Positions 15,132-21,768 of a stretch of 42,923 bases of DNA are shown one piece after another (position 1 is the stretch's first letter; each line of letters starts with the position of its first letter). Position numbers and translations under genes: made by a program. Location of the stretch: positions 1 through 42,923 of the forward strand of contig JANQIN010000026.1 in assembly GCA_028282145.1 (NCBI GenBank). The letters are read 5' to 3'. The DNA comes from Thermodesulfobacteriota bacterium. GTDB taxonomy: Bacteria; Desulfobacterota; Desulfuromonadia; Desulfuromonadales; Geopsychrobacteraceae. The notes below the pieces were generated by a model. It was given only the letters and a program-made list of their open reading frames with translations, made no database searches and was not told the origin of the DNA.

Positions 15132-16133
15132 ATGAAACATATCCTCGTAACCCTTACCGCCCTGGGATTGGTTCTGGCCATCACCTTCCCCGCCTTTGCC
15201 AGCGACCCGACAATTTACAGCTCCATTCGTATGCAGACCTTTTATGTGGACGGTGACGATGGGAGCACCGACACCAAAGATCTGAAGTGGACCCTGCAGG
15301 GGAACACCCATATCGGTGTTGACTTTGAAGTCAGTGACGCTGTTTTCGGGAATGTCGAGCTGGACATCGGTGACGGAGTTGAACTGAGCGCCGCGTTTGG
15401 GGTGTGGGATTTCGGGCCAGGCAATCTCATGATTGGGCAGGATTCCGCACCGTTTGACTGGGGGCCCGATCAAGTAGCCGCAGAGGACAATGATATGGCC
15501 GGGTATGGTTCTCTGGGCATCGATGCCGCGGCTCAAATGACCGTCAATATGGACAACGGCTTATACCTGTCACTTTTTGACAATACCAACGACAATGTCA
15601 ATAGCGACGACATTGAGCTTCCTCTTTTGGCTGTTGGCTTCAATGGTGAAACCGGCAACACTGCTTTCGGTTTTGGTGCTGCCTATACCACCTACGAGAA
15701 AGCCGCCGGCATGGATGCCAATACTTGGTTGGCCTATGCCCAAGCCGAACAAGGCCTTGGTGCAGTGACTTTGCTGGGTAAAATCTACTACGGTCAGAAC
15801 CTGGGTGAGCTCGGCGGTTATGCCGGCCCCAGTGCCACTTACGATGCGACCGGCGATGAAGACGCCGACACAATCGCAGGCTTCCTTGCTGTGGCCGGTC
15901 AGGTCAACGACAAGGTTTCCTACCTGGCAGCTATTGGGTATGCTACCACCGACCGCGCCGACTACTCGGACGATGATGCACAACTGTCTTACTATGTCCA
16001 GTTTCCTATCGAGGTTTCCAAAGGATTCCAGGTCGTACCCAGTGTCGCTGTTTTCGACAAGCTTGATGATACTTCCGGCAACGACGAAGGGAGCGAGCTT
16101 TACGTTGGTGCAAAGTGGCAGTTTGATCTATAA
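15132..16133 (+). CDS. Porin-like outer membrane beta-barrel protein
   Basis: 333 residues. A signal peptide ends at about AFAS (MKHILVTLTALGLVLAITFPAFA). The mature protein is rich in alternating hydrophobic/polar beta strands, Gly and acidic residues, and ends VGAKWQFDL, consistent with a C-terminal outer-membrane insertion strand. Length and pattern fit a general porin, but I recognise no specific family. AGGAG precedes ATG 15132; an in-frame ATG at 15093 lacks a ribosome site. It is transcribed divergently from feoA under a Fur-like palindrome, so a diffusion channel for cations or iron complexes induced by iron limitation is a reasonable guess. A terminator hairpin follows. Confidence 0.85.
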   Translation: MKHILVTLTALGLVLAITFPAFASDPTIYSSIRMQTFYVDGDDGSTDTKDLKWTLQGNTHIGVDFEVSDAVFGNVELDIGDGVELSAAFGVWDFGPGNLMIGQDSAPFDWGPDQVAAEDNDMAGYGSLGIDAAAQMTVNMDNGLYLSLFDNTNDNVNSDDIELPLLAVGFNGETGNTAFGFGAAYTTYEKAAGMDANTWLAYAQAEQGLGAVTLLGKIYYGQNLGELGGYAGPSATYDATGDEDADTIAGFLAVAGQVNDKVSYLAAIGYATTDRADYSDDDAQLSYYVQFPIEVSKGFQVVPSVAVFDKLDDTSGNDEGSELYVGAKWQFDL

Positions 16134-16148
16134 GCCAAGTCTGAATCA

Positions 16149-16177
16149 AACCTGCCCCGGCACATCCGGGGCAGGTT
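16149..16177 (+). terminator. Terminator-like hairpin after the porin gene
   Basis: AACCTGCCCCGG (16149-16160) pairs perfectly with CCGGGGCAGGTT (16166-16177), 12 bp around a CACAT loop, 15 bases after the stop codon. There is no immediate T-run (CCAGGACTTTTCC follows), so termination may be partial. Confidence 0.7.
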
Positions 16178-16278
16178 CCAGGACTTTTCCGAAAAAAATA
16201 CGCCCCATTTTCCCGCCTCAATAAAATAATCCCGGACCCTCCCTTTTTCCAAAGCCAAATATTTTATCTCGATTTTTC

Positions 16279-16307
16279 TTGACATCTTCCCTACTTTCTT
16301 CTACTTT
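16279..16307 (+). promoter_or_regulatory. Promoter candidate for the small RNA
   Basis: A perfect -35 TTGACA (16279-16284) has a 17-base spacer to TACTTT (16302-16307), a weak -10. An alternative -10, TATCAT (16317-16322), lies inside the Fur-like site but lacks a good -35. Either would be blocked by a protein bound at 16306-16322. Confidence 0.45.
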
Positions 16308-16322
16308 GAAAACGGTTATCAT
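16306..16322. promoter_or_regulatory. Second Fur-box-like site
   Basis: TTGAAAACGGTTATCAT differs from the porin-side palindrome at 15052-15068 at only two of 17 positions (an A for T in the left arm and the last base). It overlaps the predicted -10 or start of the small RNA. Confidence 0.55.
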
Positions 16323-16476
16323 ATTCCTGTTCAGTTTTTAACAACGGGTTACTCTTCAGTAGCTTCCAAATGTGGGTAGAATAACGAAAACAGCGTTAAC
16401 GCATCCTCTACGCGGGCTTCTCCTCCTGCGGGGTGCGAACAAGGGTGGGCGGATACATGGTGTATCCGCCCTTTTT
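16314..16476 (+). ncRNA. Probable Fur-controlled small RNA
   Basis: No open frame of note lies here, yet a promoter-like element, three stem-loops and a perfect terminator follow in order. Stem 1 is GGTTACT/AGTAGCT (16347-16353 with 16358-16364, CTTC loop). Stem 2 is GCATCC/GGGTGC (16401-16406 with 16431-16436) enclosing CGCGGG/CCTGCG (16411-16416 with 16425-16430), with a four-base bulge; its loop CTTCTCCT resembles an anti-Shine-Dalgarno sequence. Stem 3 is the terminator at 16447. The 5' end is estimated and could be as late as about 16329. By its control and size it would be a functional analogue of RyhB-type iron-sparing RNAs; this is inference. Confidence 0.55.
16447..16476 (+). terminator. 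Rho-independent terminator of the small RNA
   Basis: GGGCGGATACA (16447-16457) pairs perfectly with TGTATCCGCCC (16461-16471), 11 bp with a TGG loop, followed by T5 (16472-16476). It is too far from the porin stop and too well formed to be its first terminator, since another hairpin lies at 16149. Confidence 0.88.
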
Positions 16477-16595
16477 GTATTGTTGGATTTGAAAGGCTAA
16501 GGTGGCCTTGAATTTCGCTCGCCCATCCAATGGGCTCGTGTCTGCTCTTAATGGAAAGTGGTATAACTTGGAATAGATTGATACAGGAGGTCAGC

Positions 16596-17195
16596 ATGGA
16601 GCCGGAGAAAAACGCAATTCCTGAGAAGACCCGATGCACCTGGTGTCTCGGATCGGATATCTACATCCACTACCACGATACCGAATGGGGTGTACCGGTC
16701 ACCGACGATCGAAAACTGTTTGAGTTTTTGACGTTGGACGGGGCCCAGGCCGGTCTGAGCTGGCTCACTATCCTCAAGAAAAGGGAGGGTTACCGGGAGG
16801 CTTTCTGCAACTGGGATGTGGAAGCAATCGCGCGGATGGGCGAGAAAGATGTGGCCCGACTCAGAGAGAATCCGGCCATCGTCCGCAATCGCTTGAAGAT
16901 CGAAAGTACTCTCAGTAACGCCCGCGCCTACCTGAAAGTCCTGAATTCAGGGAAGACCTTCTCCGACTACCTGTGGCAGTTTGTCGACGGAACCACTATC
17001 CAGAACCGCTGGCAGGACCTGTCCCAGGTCCCGGCCACCACTCCGGAAAGCGATGCCATGAGCAAACAGCTCAAAAAGGACGGCTTTCGTTTTGTGGGGA
17101 GTACCATCTGCTACGCCATCATGCAGGCCGCCGGAATGGTCAACGACCACACCGTCGACTGTTTCCGCCATGCAGATCTTAGTGAGCCGGCCTGA
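16596..17195 (+). CDS. tag: DNA-3-methyladenine glycosylase I
   Basis: Base-excision repair enzyme that removes 3-methyladenine from alkylated DNA, cytoplasmic, 199 residues (family about 185-195). Diagnostic Tag motifs are RCTWCLGSDIYIHYHDTEWGVP at the N-terminus, a zinc-ligand Cys and His set with C-terminal DHTVDCFRH, and LDGAQAGLSWLTILKKREGYREAF in the helix-hairpin region. The start at 16596 has AGGAGG five bases upstream. It is followed closely by a YdhR-like gene on the same strand. Confidence 0.94.
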   Translation: MEPEKNAIPEKTRCTWCLGSDIYIHYHDTEWGVPVTDDRKLFEFLTLDGAQAGLSWLTILKKREGYREAFCNWDVEAIARMGEKDVARLRENPAIVRNRLKIESTLSNARAYLKVLNSGKTFSDYLWQFVDGTTIQNRWQDLSQVPATTPESDAMSKQLKKDGFRFVGSTICYAIMQAAGMVNDHTVDCFRHADLSEPA

Positions 17196-17240
17196 GCTGT
17201 TGACCCTGACATGAGGTCAGGCAAACTTCGGGAGGTCGAG

Positions 17241-17552
17241 ATGATCGTTACCCTGGTACACATTCCTCTGCAGAATCCAATGACCCTGCGACAGGCCACC
17301 GATGCCTTCCTGGCATCGGCTCCCCACTACCAGGAGATGGCAGGCCTGATCCGGAAATACTACACCCTTTCGGAAGACGGTCTTTTTGTCAACGGCGTCT
17401 ATCTCTGGCATAACCGGGAGGGGGCCAATCGATGTTTTGATGAGACCTGGCGCACCATGATCGAAAACAAATACCAGACCTCCCCGACCGTCACCTATCT
17501 CGACTGCCCGGTGGTGGTGGATAATCTTAAGGGGGAAATCCTCGCCCCCTAG
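17241..17552 (+). CDS. YdhR-like putative monooxygenase (ABM fold)
   Basis: 103 residues, a small ferredoxin-like alpha/beta barrel of the dimeric antibiotic-biosynthesis monooxygenase type. Visible features are the first beta strand MIVTLVHIPL, the central GLIRKYYTLSEDGLFVNGVYLWHNREGANR with the typical Trp-containing strand, and the C-terminal VTYLDCPVVVDN. GGGAGG precedes ATG 17241. Members of the YdhR group have no settled substrate. It follows tag by 45 bases and may share its transcript. Confidence 0.78.
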   Translation: MIVTLVHIPLQNPMTLRQATDAFLASAPHYQEMAGLIRKYYTLSEDGLFVNGVYLWHNREGANRCFDETWRTMIENKYQTSPTVTYLDCPVVVDNLKGEILAP

Positions 17553-17639
17553 ATTTCCAGGACGTCGGAAAAAACTCCCGATTCCTTGTCTTCCTGGGGT
17601 ACACTGCCACCCAAATTGCGCAGCCAAAGAGGGTATTTA

Positions 17640-18092
17640 ATGGTTTCCAAAGACACAATAGACCGCTTCCTGGAGAATAAAAAACTGGCCCTGGTGGGCG
17701 CCTCTCGTAACCGAACGGCCTTCGGCAATGTTGTTTTGCGGGAACTCCACACCAAAGGCTACGAGATGACGATCATTCACCCCAAGGCTCGACAGATCGC
17801 TTCTTTTGATACCTGCCCCTCCATCAAAGACCTTCCCGAAGATGTCAAAGCTGTTGTGATCGGGGTTCAACCTGAAGCCGCGGTCAACGTGGTGAAAGAA
17901 GCCATTGACAAAGGGATTCGCCATATCTGGCTGTTGCGGGGGGTGACTTCGGACAAGGCCCGGCGCCTGGCAGAACAACACGAGGTTTCCCTGATCGACG
18001 GAGAATGTATTCTGATGTATGCGGAACCCGTTAATTGGCTGCATGGGATGCACCGTTGTTTCAGGAAACTGGCCGGCACCCTCCCCCAATAA
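17640..18092 (+). CDS. CoA-binding domain protein (YccU-like)
   Basis: 150 residues with a Rossmann-like CoA_binding_2 fold: KLALVGASRNRTAFGNVVLRELHTKGYEMTIIHPKA near the N-terminus, VKAVVIGVQPEAAVNVVKEAIDKGIRHIWL in the middle and GECILMYAEPVNWLHGMHRC at the end. The family binds coenzyme A and is related to succinyl-CoA synthetase alpha domains; the physiological role is unknown. ATG 17640 with AGAGGG upstream matches the family N-terminus better than the frame opening at 17586. The thioesterase gene follows 32 bases downstream, so the two may act together on acyl-CoA. Confidence 0.88.
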   Translation: MVSKDTIDRFLENKKLALVGASRNRTAFGNVVLRELHTKGYEMTIIHPKARQIASFDTCPSIKDLPEDVKAVVIGVQPEAAVNVVKEAIDKGIRHIWLLRGVTSDKARRLAEQHEVSLIDGECILMYAEPVNWLHGMHRCFRKLAGTLPQ

Positions 18093-18124
18093 CCAACTCT
18101 TGCAATACAATCAGCAGCTTAATC

Positions 18125-18595
18125 ATGGATTTCTCTTCCAACGTATTCACTGCAGATAGCCTGACCGATTTTCTCCACCACGAAATTCCCCTGGCAGCGG
18201 CGATGGGGGTTCGTGTTGGACACCTCACACCTCGATCAATAAAGCTGACCGCGCCCTTCACAGCCAATAAAAATCCTCACGGGACGATTTTTGCCGGCAG
18301 CCAGTCCACCCTGGGAATCCTTGCGGGTTGGGCCTTGCTTCATGCGGCCCTGCGATCCCTCAAGGTTCACGGTTCTCTCGTGATCCGCGAGAGTCATATC
18401 CGGTATGACCGACCCGCCCGATCCGACCTTTGGGCCGAAGCACAATTGGACGAATCAGAGCTCCTGGTTTTTCTCCAAGAGGCACAGAAAAAGGGGCGAG
18501 CGCGCCTCCAAATCACTTCGTCACTTGGAGACAATCAGGGCCAGGTTGCTACCCAAATCGGTATCTATGTGGTTTTACTTGAAAATGTTTTTTGA
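18125..18595 (+). CDS. YiiD_C-type hotdog thioesterase
   Basis: 156 residues forming a hotdog-fold domain of the YiiD C-terminal type. Visible pieces are the N-terminal helix (LTDFLHHEIPLAAAMGVRVGHL), the central-helix segment NKNPHGTIFAGSQSTLGILAGWALLH and strand VIRESHIRYDRPARSDLWAEAQ. These domains act as thioesterases or acyl carrier interacting enzymes; the substrate is unknown. The usual partner, an acetyltransferase domain, is not fused here. ATG 18125 has no strong ribosome site (CAGCTTAATC upstream). Confidence 0.8.
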   Translation: MDFSSNVFTADSLTDFLHHEIPLAAAMGVRVGHLTPRSIKLTAPFTANKNPHGTIFAGSQSTLGILAGWALLHAALRSLKVHGSLVIRESHIRYDRPARSDLWAEAQLDESELLVFLQEAQKKGRARLQITSSLGDNQGQVATQIGIYVVLLENVF

Positions 18596-18621
18596 CAACC
18601 CCAGGTAGACTATGGCAGTAT
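18592..18621 (+). promoter_or_regulatory. Promoter candidate for pagL
   Basis: TTGACA (18592-18597) overlaps the stop codon of the thioesterase gene; CAGTAT (18616-18621) lies 18 bases further. The -35 is perfect and the -10 weak. Confidence 0.35.
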
Positions 18622-18673
18622 TTACGCTACATTAGTTTTTACTTATCTTAAACCAACACTCTGGAGAGCAACC

Positions 18674-19231
18674 ATGATGCGGACCCTTGTCCTCGCTTAT
18701 CTCGCCGTATTCTTCCTGATTTGTAGTCCCCTGCCATCTGTCGCAGAGGAAAAAGACGCGTCGTGGGTGCATGAAATCCGCTTTGGCATTCTGGATCACG
18801 ACACCGACGGTCTCTGGTCCGGTTTCAAGCGGGAAGATGGGATCGACATCAACGCCGAAATCCTTTTTACGCCAAGTTTTGACACCTTCCTGGGCTCTCT
18901 GCGCCCTCACCTGGGAGCAACGATCAACACCCAGGGCTACACCAGTAAGGTCTATGCCGGAGGCACCTGGCAGTACGAATGGGAAAGCGGCCTCTTTCTG
19001 GAGGCCGGGCTGGGCATAGCCGCTCACAACGGTGAATCCGAAACCGACACCAAGATGGACTATAAGGAATTGGGTTCATCGGTCCTCTTCCGGGTCCACT
19101 TCGAGGGTGGGTATGCTTTTAACGAACATCACCGCCTCTCGATCATGTTTGATCATATTTCCAACGCTTACCTGTACGATCCCAACGAAGGGATGGACAC
19201 TCTGGGCCTTCGTTACGGTTACCGGTTCTAA
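18674..19231 (+). CDS. pagL: Lipid A 3-O-deacylase (PagL family)
   Basis: Outer-membrane beta-barrel enzyme that removes an acyl chain from the 3-position of lipid A, 185 residues (family about 170-190). The signal peptide ends near PSVAE, and the barrel has alternating strands such as FEGGYAFNEHHRLSIMFDHIS. The catalytic pair of the PagL family is H161 and S163 within DHISN, and the chain ends RYGYRF, an outer-membrane C-terminal strand with terminal Phe. GGAGAG precedes the start. It stands alone, followed by the TerC control region. Confidence 0.86.
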   Translation: MMRTLVLAYLAVFFLICSPLPSVAEEKDASWVHEIRFGILDHDTDGLWSGFKREDGIDINAEILFTPSFDTFLGSLRPHLGATINTQGYTSKVYAGGTWQYEWESGLFLEAGLGIAAHNGESETDTKMDYKELGSSVLFRVHFEGGYAFNEHHRLSIMFDHISNAYLYDPNEGMDTLGLRYGYRF

Positions 19232-19283
19232 CGCCGAAAAAACGACCTATCACGCTTCCCGTCCGAGGAGACTCGACCTCTTG

Positions 19284-19320
19284 ACAGCCGCTGTTTTTTA
19301 AACAGCGGCTGTGCTATGCT
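19284..19320 (+). promoter_or_regulatory. Inverted repeat and extended -10 element upstream of the TerC gene
   Basis: ACAGCCGCTGTTT (19284-19296) and AAACAGCGGCTGT (19300-19312) form a perfect 13-bp inverted repeat around TTT. Its right arm ends in the TG of an extended -10, TGCTATGCT (19312-19320). It could end transcription from pagL (no T-run follows) or be an operator for the TerC gene. It does not resemble the yybP-ykoY manganese riboswitch sometimes found before TerC genes. Confidence 0.5.
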
Positions 19321-19335
19321 CCCTGCCTTCTTAGG

Positions 19336-20193
19336 ATGCAGAAGGAGTTGTTTTTGGAAACCATGATTCAACAATTGACCGCCGAATTTCTTCTTCTGGG
19401 AGTTGGCGACGCTTTTACCATTCTGACCCTGGCTGCCCTGGAAGGCGTCCTTTCGGTCGACAACGCCCTGGTGCTGGCCATCCTGGTTCGGGGTCTTCCC
19501 AAAGACCAGCAGAAACGCGCCCTGACTTACGGCATTGTCGGCGCTTTTGCCTTTAGAATTATTGCACTGATTTTTGCTGCCTACCTGATGAAACTCTGGG
19601 TCTTCAAGCTGATCGGCGGGGGCTATCTGCTCTACCTGGCGATGAAACATATGTTCTTCTTTTTCAAGGAAGATGCCCACCAGGGCCGAGCAAGCACTTC
19701 CAAGAGCTTCTGGAAGACGGTACTTCTCGTGGAACTGACCGATATCGCTTTCTCGATCGACTCCATCACGACCGCCGTCGCCATGACCGACAAACTGGCG
19801 GTGGTATGGATCGGTGGAATCCTCGGCATTATCTTCCTTCGCTTCGCCGCCACCTTCTTCGTACAGATGCTTGAGCGGCTTCCCTCGTTGGAGGATCTGG
19901 CCTACCAACTCATTTTTTTCATCGGTGCCAAACTTTCTCTGGAGGCCTTCCATGTCGAGATCAGTCATGACATTTTCTGGCTGATGATGGCTATCATCGC
20001 CACTCTGGGAGCATCTCTGGTCTTTCGTGATTACTATCAGCGCAAAACTCACACCGAACACAAAGACCGACTTCTGAACCGTCTTGAAAAGGGAGAGGTT
20101 TCACTGGGAGAACTCAAAAGAATGGAAGCGCTGCCCCAAGAGGTGGTGCACTGGTTGATGGCCCACGATTGGCCCAAAGAGGACAAAAGATGA
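19336..20193 (+). CDS. TerC-family integral membrane protein
   Basis: 285 residues with about seven transmembrane helices and the family's two acidic signatures, EGVLSVDNALVLAI and IAFSIDSITTAVAM. TerC-family proteins are linked to metal ion export (manganese, calcium) and tellurite resistance. The C-terminal 45 residues are a soluble charged tail. The ATG at 19336 has no good ribosome site; AAGGAG (19342-19346) would instead serve TTG 19354, giving a protein six residues shorter. The stop overlaps the next gene by 4 bases. Confidence 0.9.
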   Translation: MQKELFLETMIQQLTAEFLLLGVGDAFTILTLAALEGVLSVDNALVLAILVRGLPKDQQKRALTYGIVGAFAFRIIALIFAAYLMKLWVFKLIGGGYLLYLAMKHMFFFFKEDAHQGRASTSKSFWKTVLLVELTDIAFSIDSITTAVAMTDKLAVVWIGGILGIIFLRFAATFFVQMLERLPSLEDLAYQLIFFIGAKLSLEAFHVEISHDIFWLMMAIIATLGASLVFRDYYQRKTHTEHKDRLLNRLEKGEVSLGELKRMEALPQEVVHWLMAHDWPKEDKR

Positions 20194-20639
20194 ATGCCGC
20201 TCTTGTCCTCTTTGCCCTGGCTCTGTTGGCGGGAATCAGTATCCCGACCCAGGCCGGTGTGAATGCAACCCTCGATCAGTCGCTTCGCTCCCCAATCTGG
20301 GCAGCGACGGTCAGCTTTGCCGTTGGAACAGTCACTCTGCTGGTCTATGCCCTGGTCCTGCGGCTGCCACTTCCTCTCCCGGCACAAGCCGCTTTGGCTC
20401 CGTCATGGTCCTGGTTCGGCGGCGTCCTTGGGGCTTTTTTCGTTTCGGCAACTATCTATCTTGCACCCAAGCTTGGAGCGACCACCATGCTGGGCGCTCT
20501 TTTGGGGGGCCAGATGCTTGCCGCCCTGATCCTGGATCATTTCGGTTGGCTGGGATTTCCGACCCAACCAATCACCATGATGCGCCTTCTTGGGGTCGGG
20601 CTGATCCTTGCGGGCGTCTGGTTGATCCGAACTCACTAA
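20190..20639 (+). CDS. YdcZ-like (DUF606) DMT-superfamily membrane protein
   Basis: 149 residues, almost all hydrophobic, with four or five transmembrane helices. DUF606 traits are the start LFALALLAGISIPTQAGVNATLDQSLRSPIWAATVSFAVGT and the later APKLGATTMLGALLGGQMLAALILDHFGWLGFP. Half-size members of the drug/metabolite transporter superfamily are thought to work as dimers; the substrate is unknown. It starts inside the last codon of the TerC gene (ATGA overlap), so the two are translated together. Confidence 0.88.
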   Translation: MNAALVLFALALLAGISIPTQAGVNATLDQSLRSPIWAATVSFAVGTVTLLVYALVLRLPLPLPAQAALAPSWSWFGGVLGAFFVSATIYLAPKLGATTMLGALLGGQMLAALILDHFGWLGFPTQPITMMRLLGVGLILAGVWLIRTH

Positions 20640-20687
20640 CGGTGCCCGTGCCTGCAGAACCGACCAACTGGCTCAATCCCCACAACT

Positions 20688-20721
20688 TGTTATGATTACT
20701 TCATGGCCCGGGATTAATCCC
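20688..20721 (+). promoter_or_regulatory. Extended -10 promoter and palindrome before the Cache lipoprotein gene
   Basis: TGTTATGAT (20688-20696) is an extended -10; the 12-bp palindrome GGGATTAATCCC (20710-20721) lies just after the predicted start site, where a repressor could bind. It is 35 bases before the start codon. Confidence 0.4.
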
Positions 20722-20755
20722 AGAGAATATCCTCTCGCATCCATGGAGCCGGAGC

Positions 20756-21757
20756 ATGAAACTTGGACTTTTCCCTCTCGGGCTGGGGCTTTGCCTTCTG
20801 TTCGTCAGTTGCGAAGCCCCAACGGATCGAACGAAAGCGGCGCGTCAAGAACTGCAACAGATTGCTCGGCAACTGGACACGGAATTTTCAAGAGTACGTC
20901 AGGCCGCTGCAGAACTTGCGCAGAAAACGGAAAAAGCCTATCTCAAACCCGATGTCGCTCTTCAGAATGTGGACCGCTCGGCCTACCGGATGACCTCCGG
21001 TGGGGCTTTCTACAAACACCGTGAGGATGGAAATTCGGCTCTCTGGATTTCCGGTGCGATCCCGGTTTCCGAGGAGATCAAGAGGATTGCTTATCTGACC
21101 GAAGCGATTGAGACAGATCTGCAGAGGCTTGTAAAAAACTACCCGGCCATTATTCAAGCTTACTATAACGATCGCCATTCACTGAACAGGATCTTTCCGC
21201 CGTTCGATGTGCTTTCCCAATATCCCGAAAAGATGGACATCCCGTCTTACAATTTCTATTACTTGGCCGATCCGTCGCACAACCCGGAACAAAAGGCGGT
21301 CTGGGTCGATGAACCCTACGTCGATCCGGCAGGACGAGGATGGATGGTGTCGGCTATCGCCCCTGTTTACACAGATGGGACTCTACAGGGTGTTGCCGGC
21401 GTCGATATAACTATTGCGACACTCACCAAAAGAGCTCTTGAGGAACCGGGGAATTCCGTATTACTCGTAGATCGAAGGGGGGTCCTTGTCACCGCCCCCA
21501 ACGATCTGATCCGACTCCTGGGGATGCTCCCTCTGGGAGACTATAAGTACATTCAGGCGATTTCCCAGGATACCTACCGGAAGGGAGACTACAACCTGCT
21601 TCGGAGCAAAGACAGACAGATACGTCGCATGGCCGAACAATTATTACAGCAGGGAAAAACGGAAGTTGAATGTACGATACAGGGAGCTGTCTATCGGGTC
21701 CTGGTCGAACCGGTACCGGAACTTCAGTGGTTTCTTTTGACAGTGATCCCACGCTGA
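20756..21757 (+). CDS. Cache-domain lipoprotein (putative periplasmic sensor)
   Basis: 333 residues. The signal peptide ends in a lipobox, LFVSC19. A helical segment (about 27-70) is followed by a double-Cache-like extracytoplasmic domain with typical pieces WISGAIPVSEEIKRIAYLTEAIE, IQAYYNDRHSLNRIFPPFD, AGRGWMVSAIAPVYTDGTLQGVAGVDITI and VYRVLVEPVPELQWFLLTVIPR. It has no transmembrane or output domain, so it would sense a ligand while anchored to a membrane. It ends 11 bases before the GGDEF-EAL gene, which suggests it reports to that enzyme. The start is only weakly supported (GGAGC). Confidence 0.82.
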   Translation: MKLGLFPLGLGLCLLFVSCEAPTDRTKAARQELQQIARQLDTEFSRVRQAAAELAQKTEKAYLKPDVALQNVDRSAYRMTSGGAFYKHREDGNSALWISGAIPVSEEIKRIAYLTEAIETDLQRLVKNYPAIIQAYYNDRHSLNRIFPPFDVLSQYPEKMDIPSYNFYYLADPSHNPEQKAVWVDEPYVDPAGRGWMVSAIAPVYTDGTLQGVAGVDITIATLTKRALEEPGNSVLLVDRRGVLVTAPNDLIRLLGMLPLGDYKYIQAISQDTYRKGDYNLLRSKDRQIRRMAEQLLQQGKTEVECTIQGAVYRVLVEPVPELQWFLLTVIPR

Positions 21758-21768
21758 GGAAACACTTC

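Noticed and set aside
19228-20061. Minus-strand open frame of 277 codons
   Set aside because: It overlaps the TerC gene, whose membrane-helix pattern and motifs are clear.
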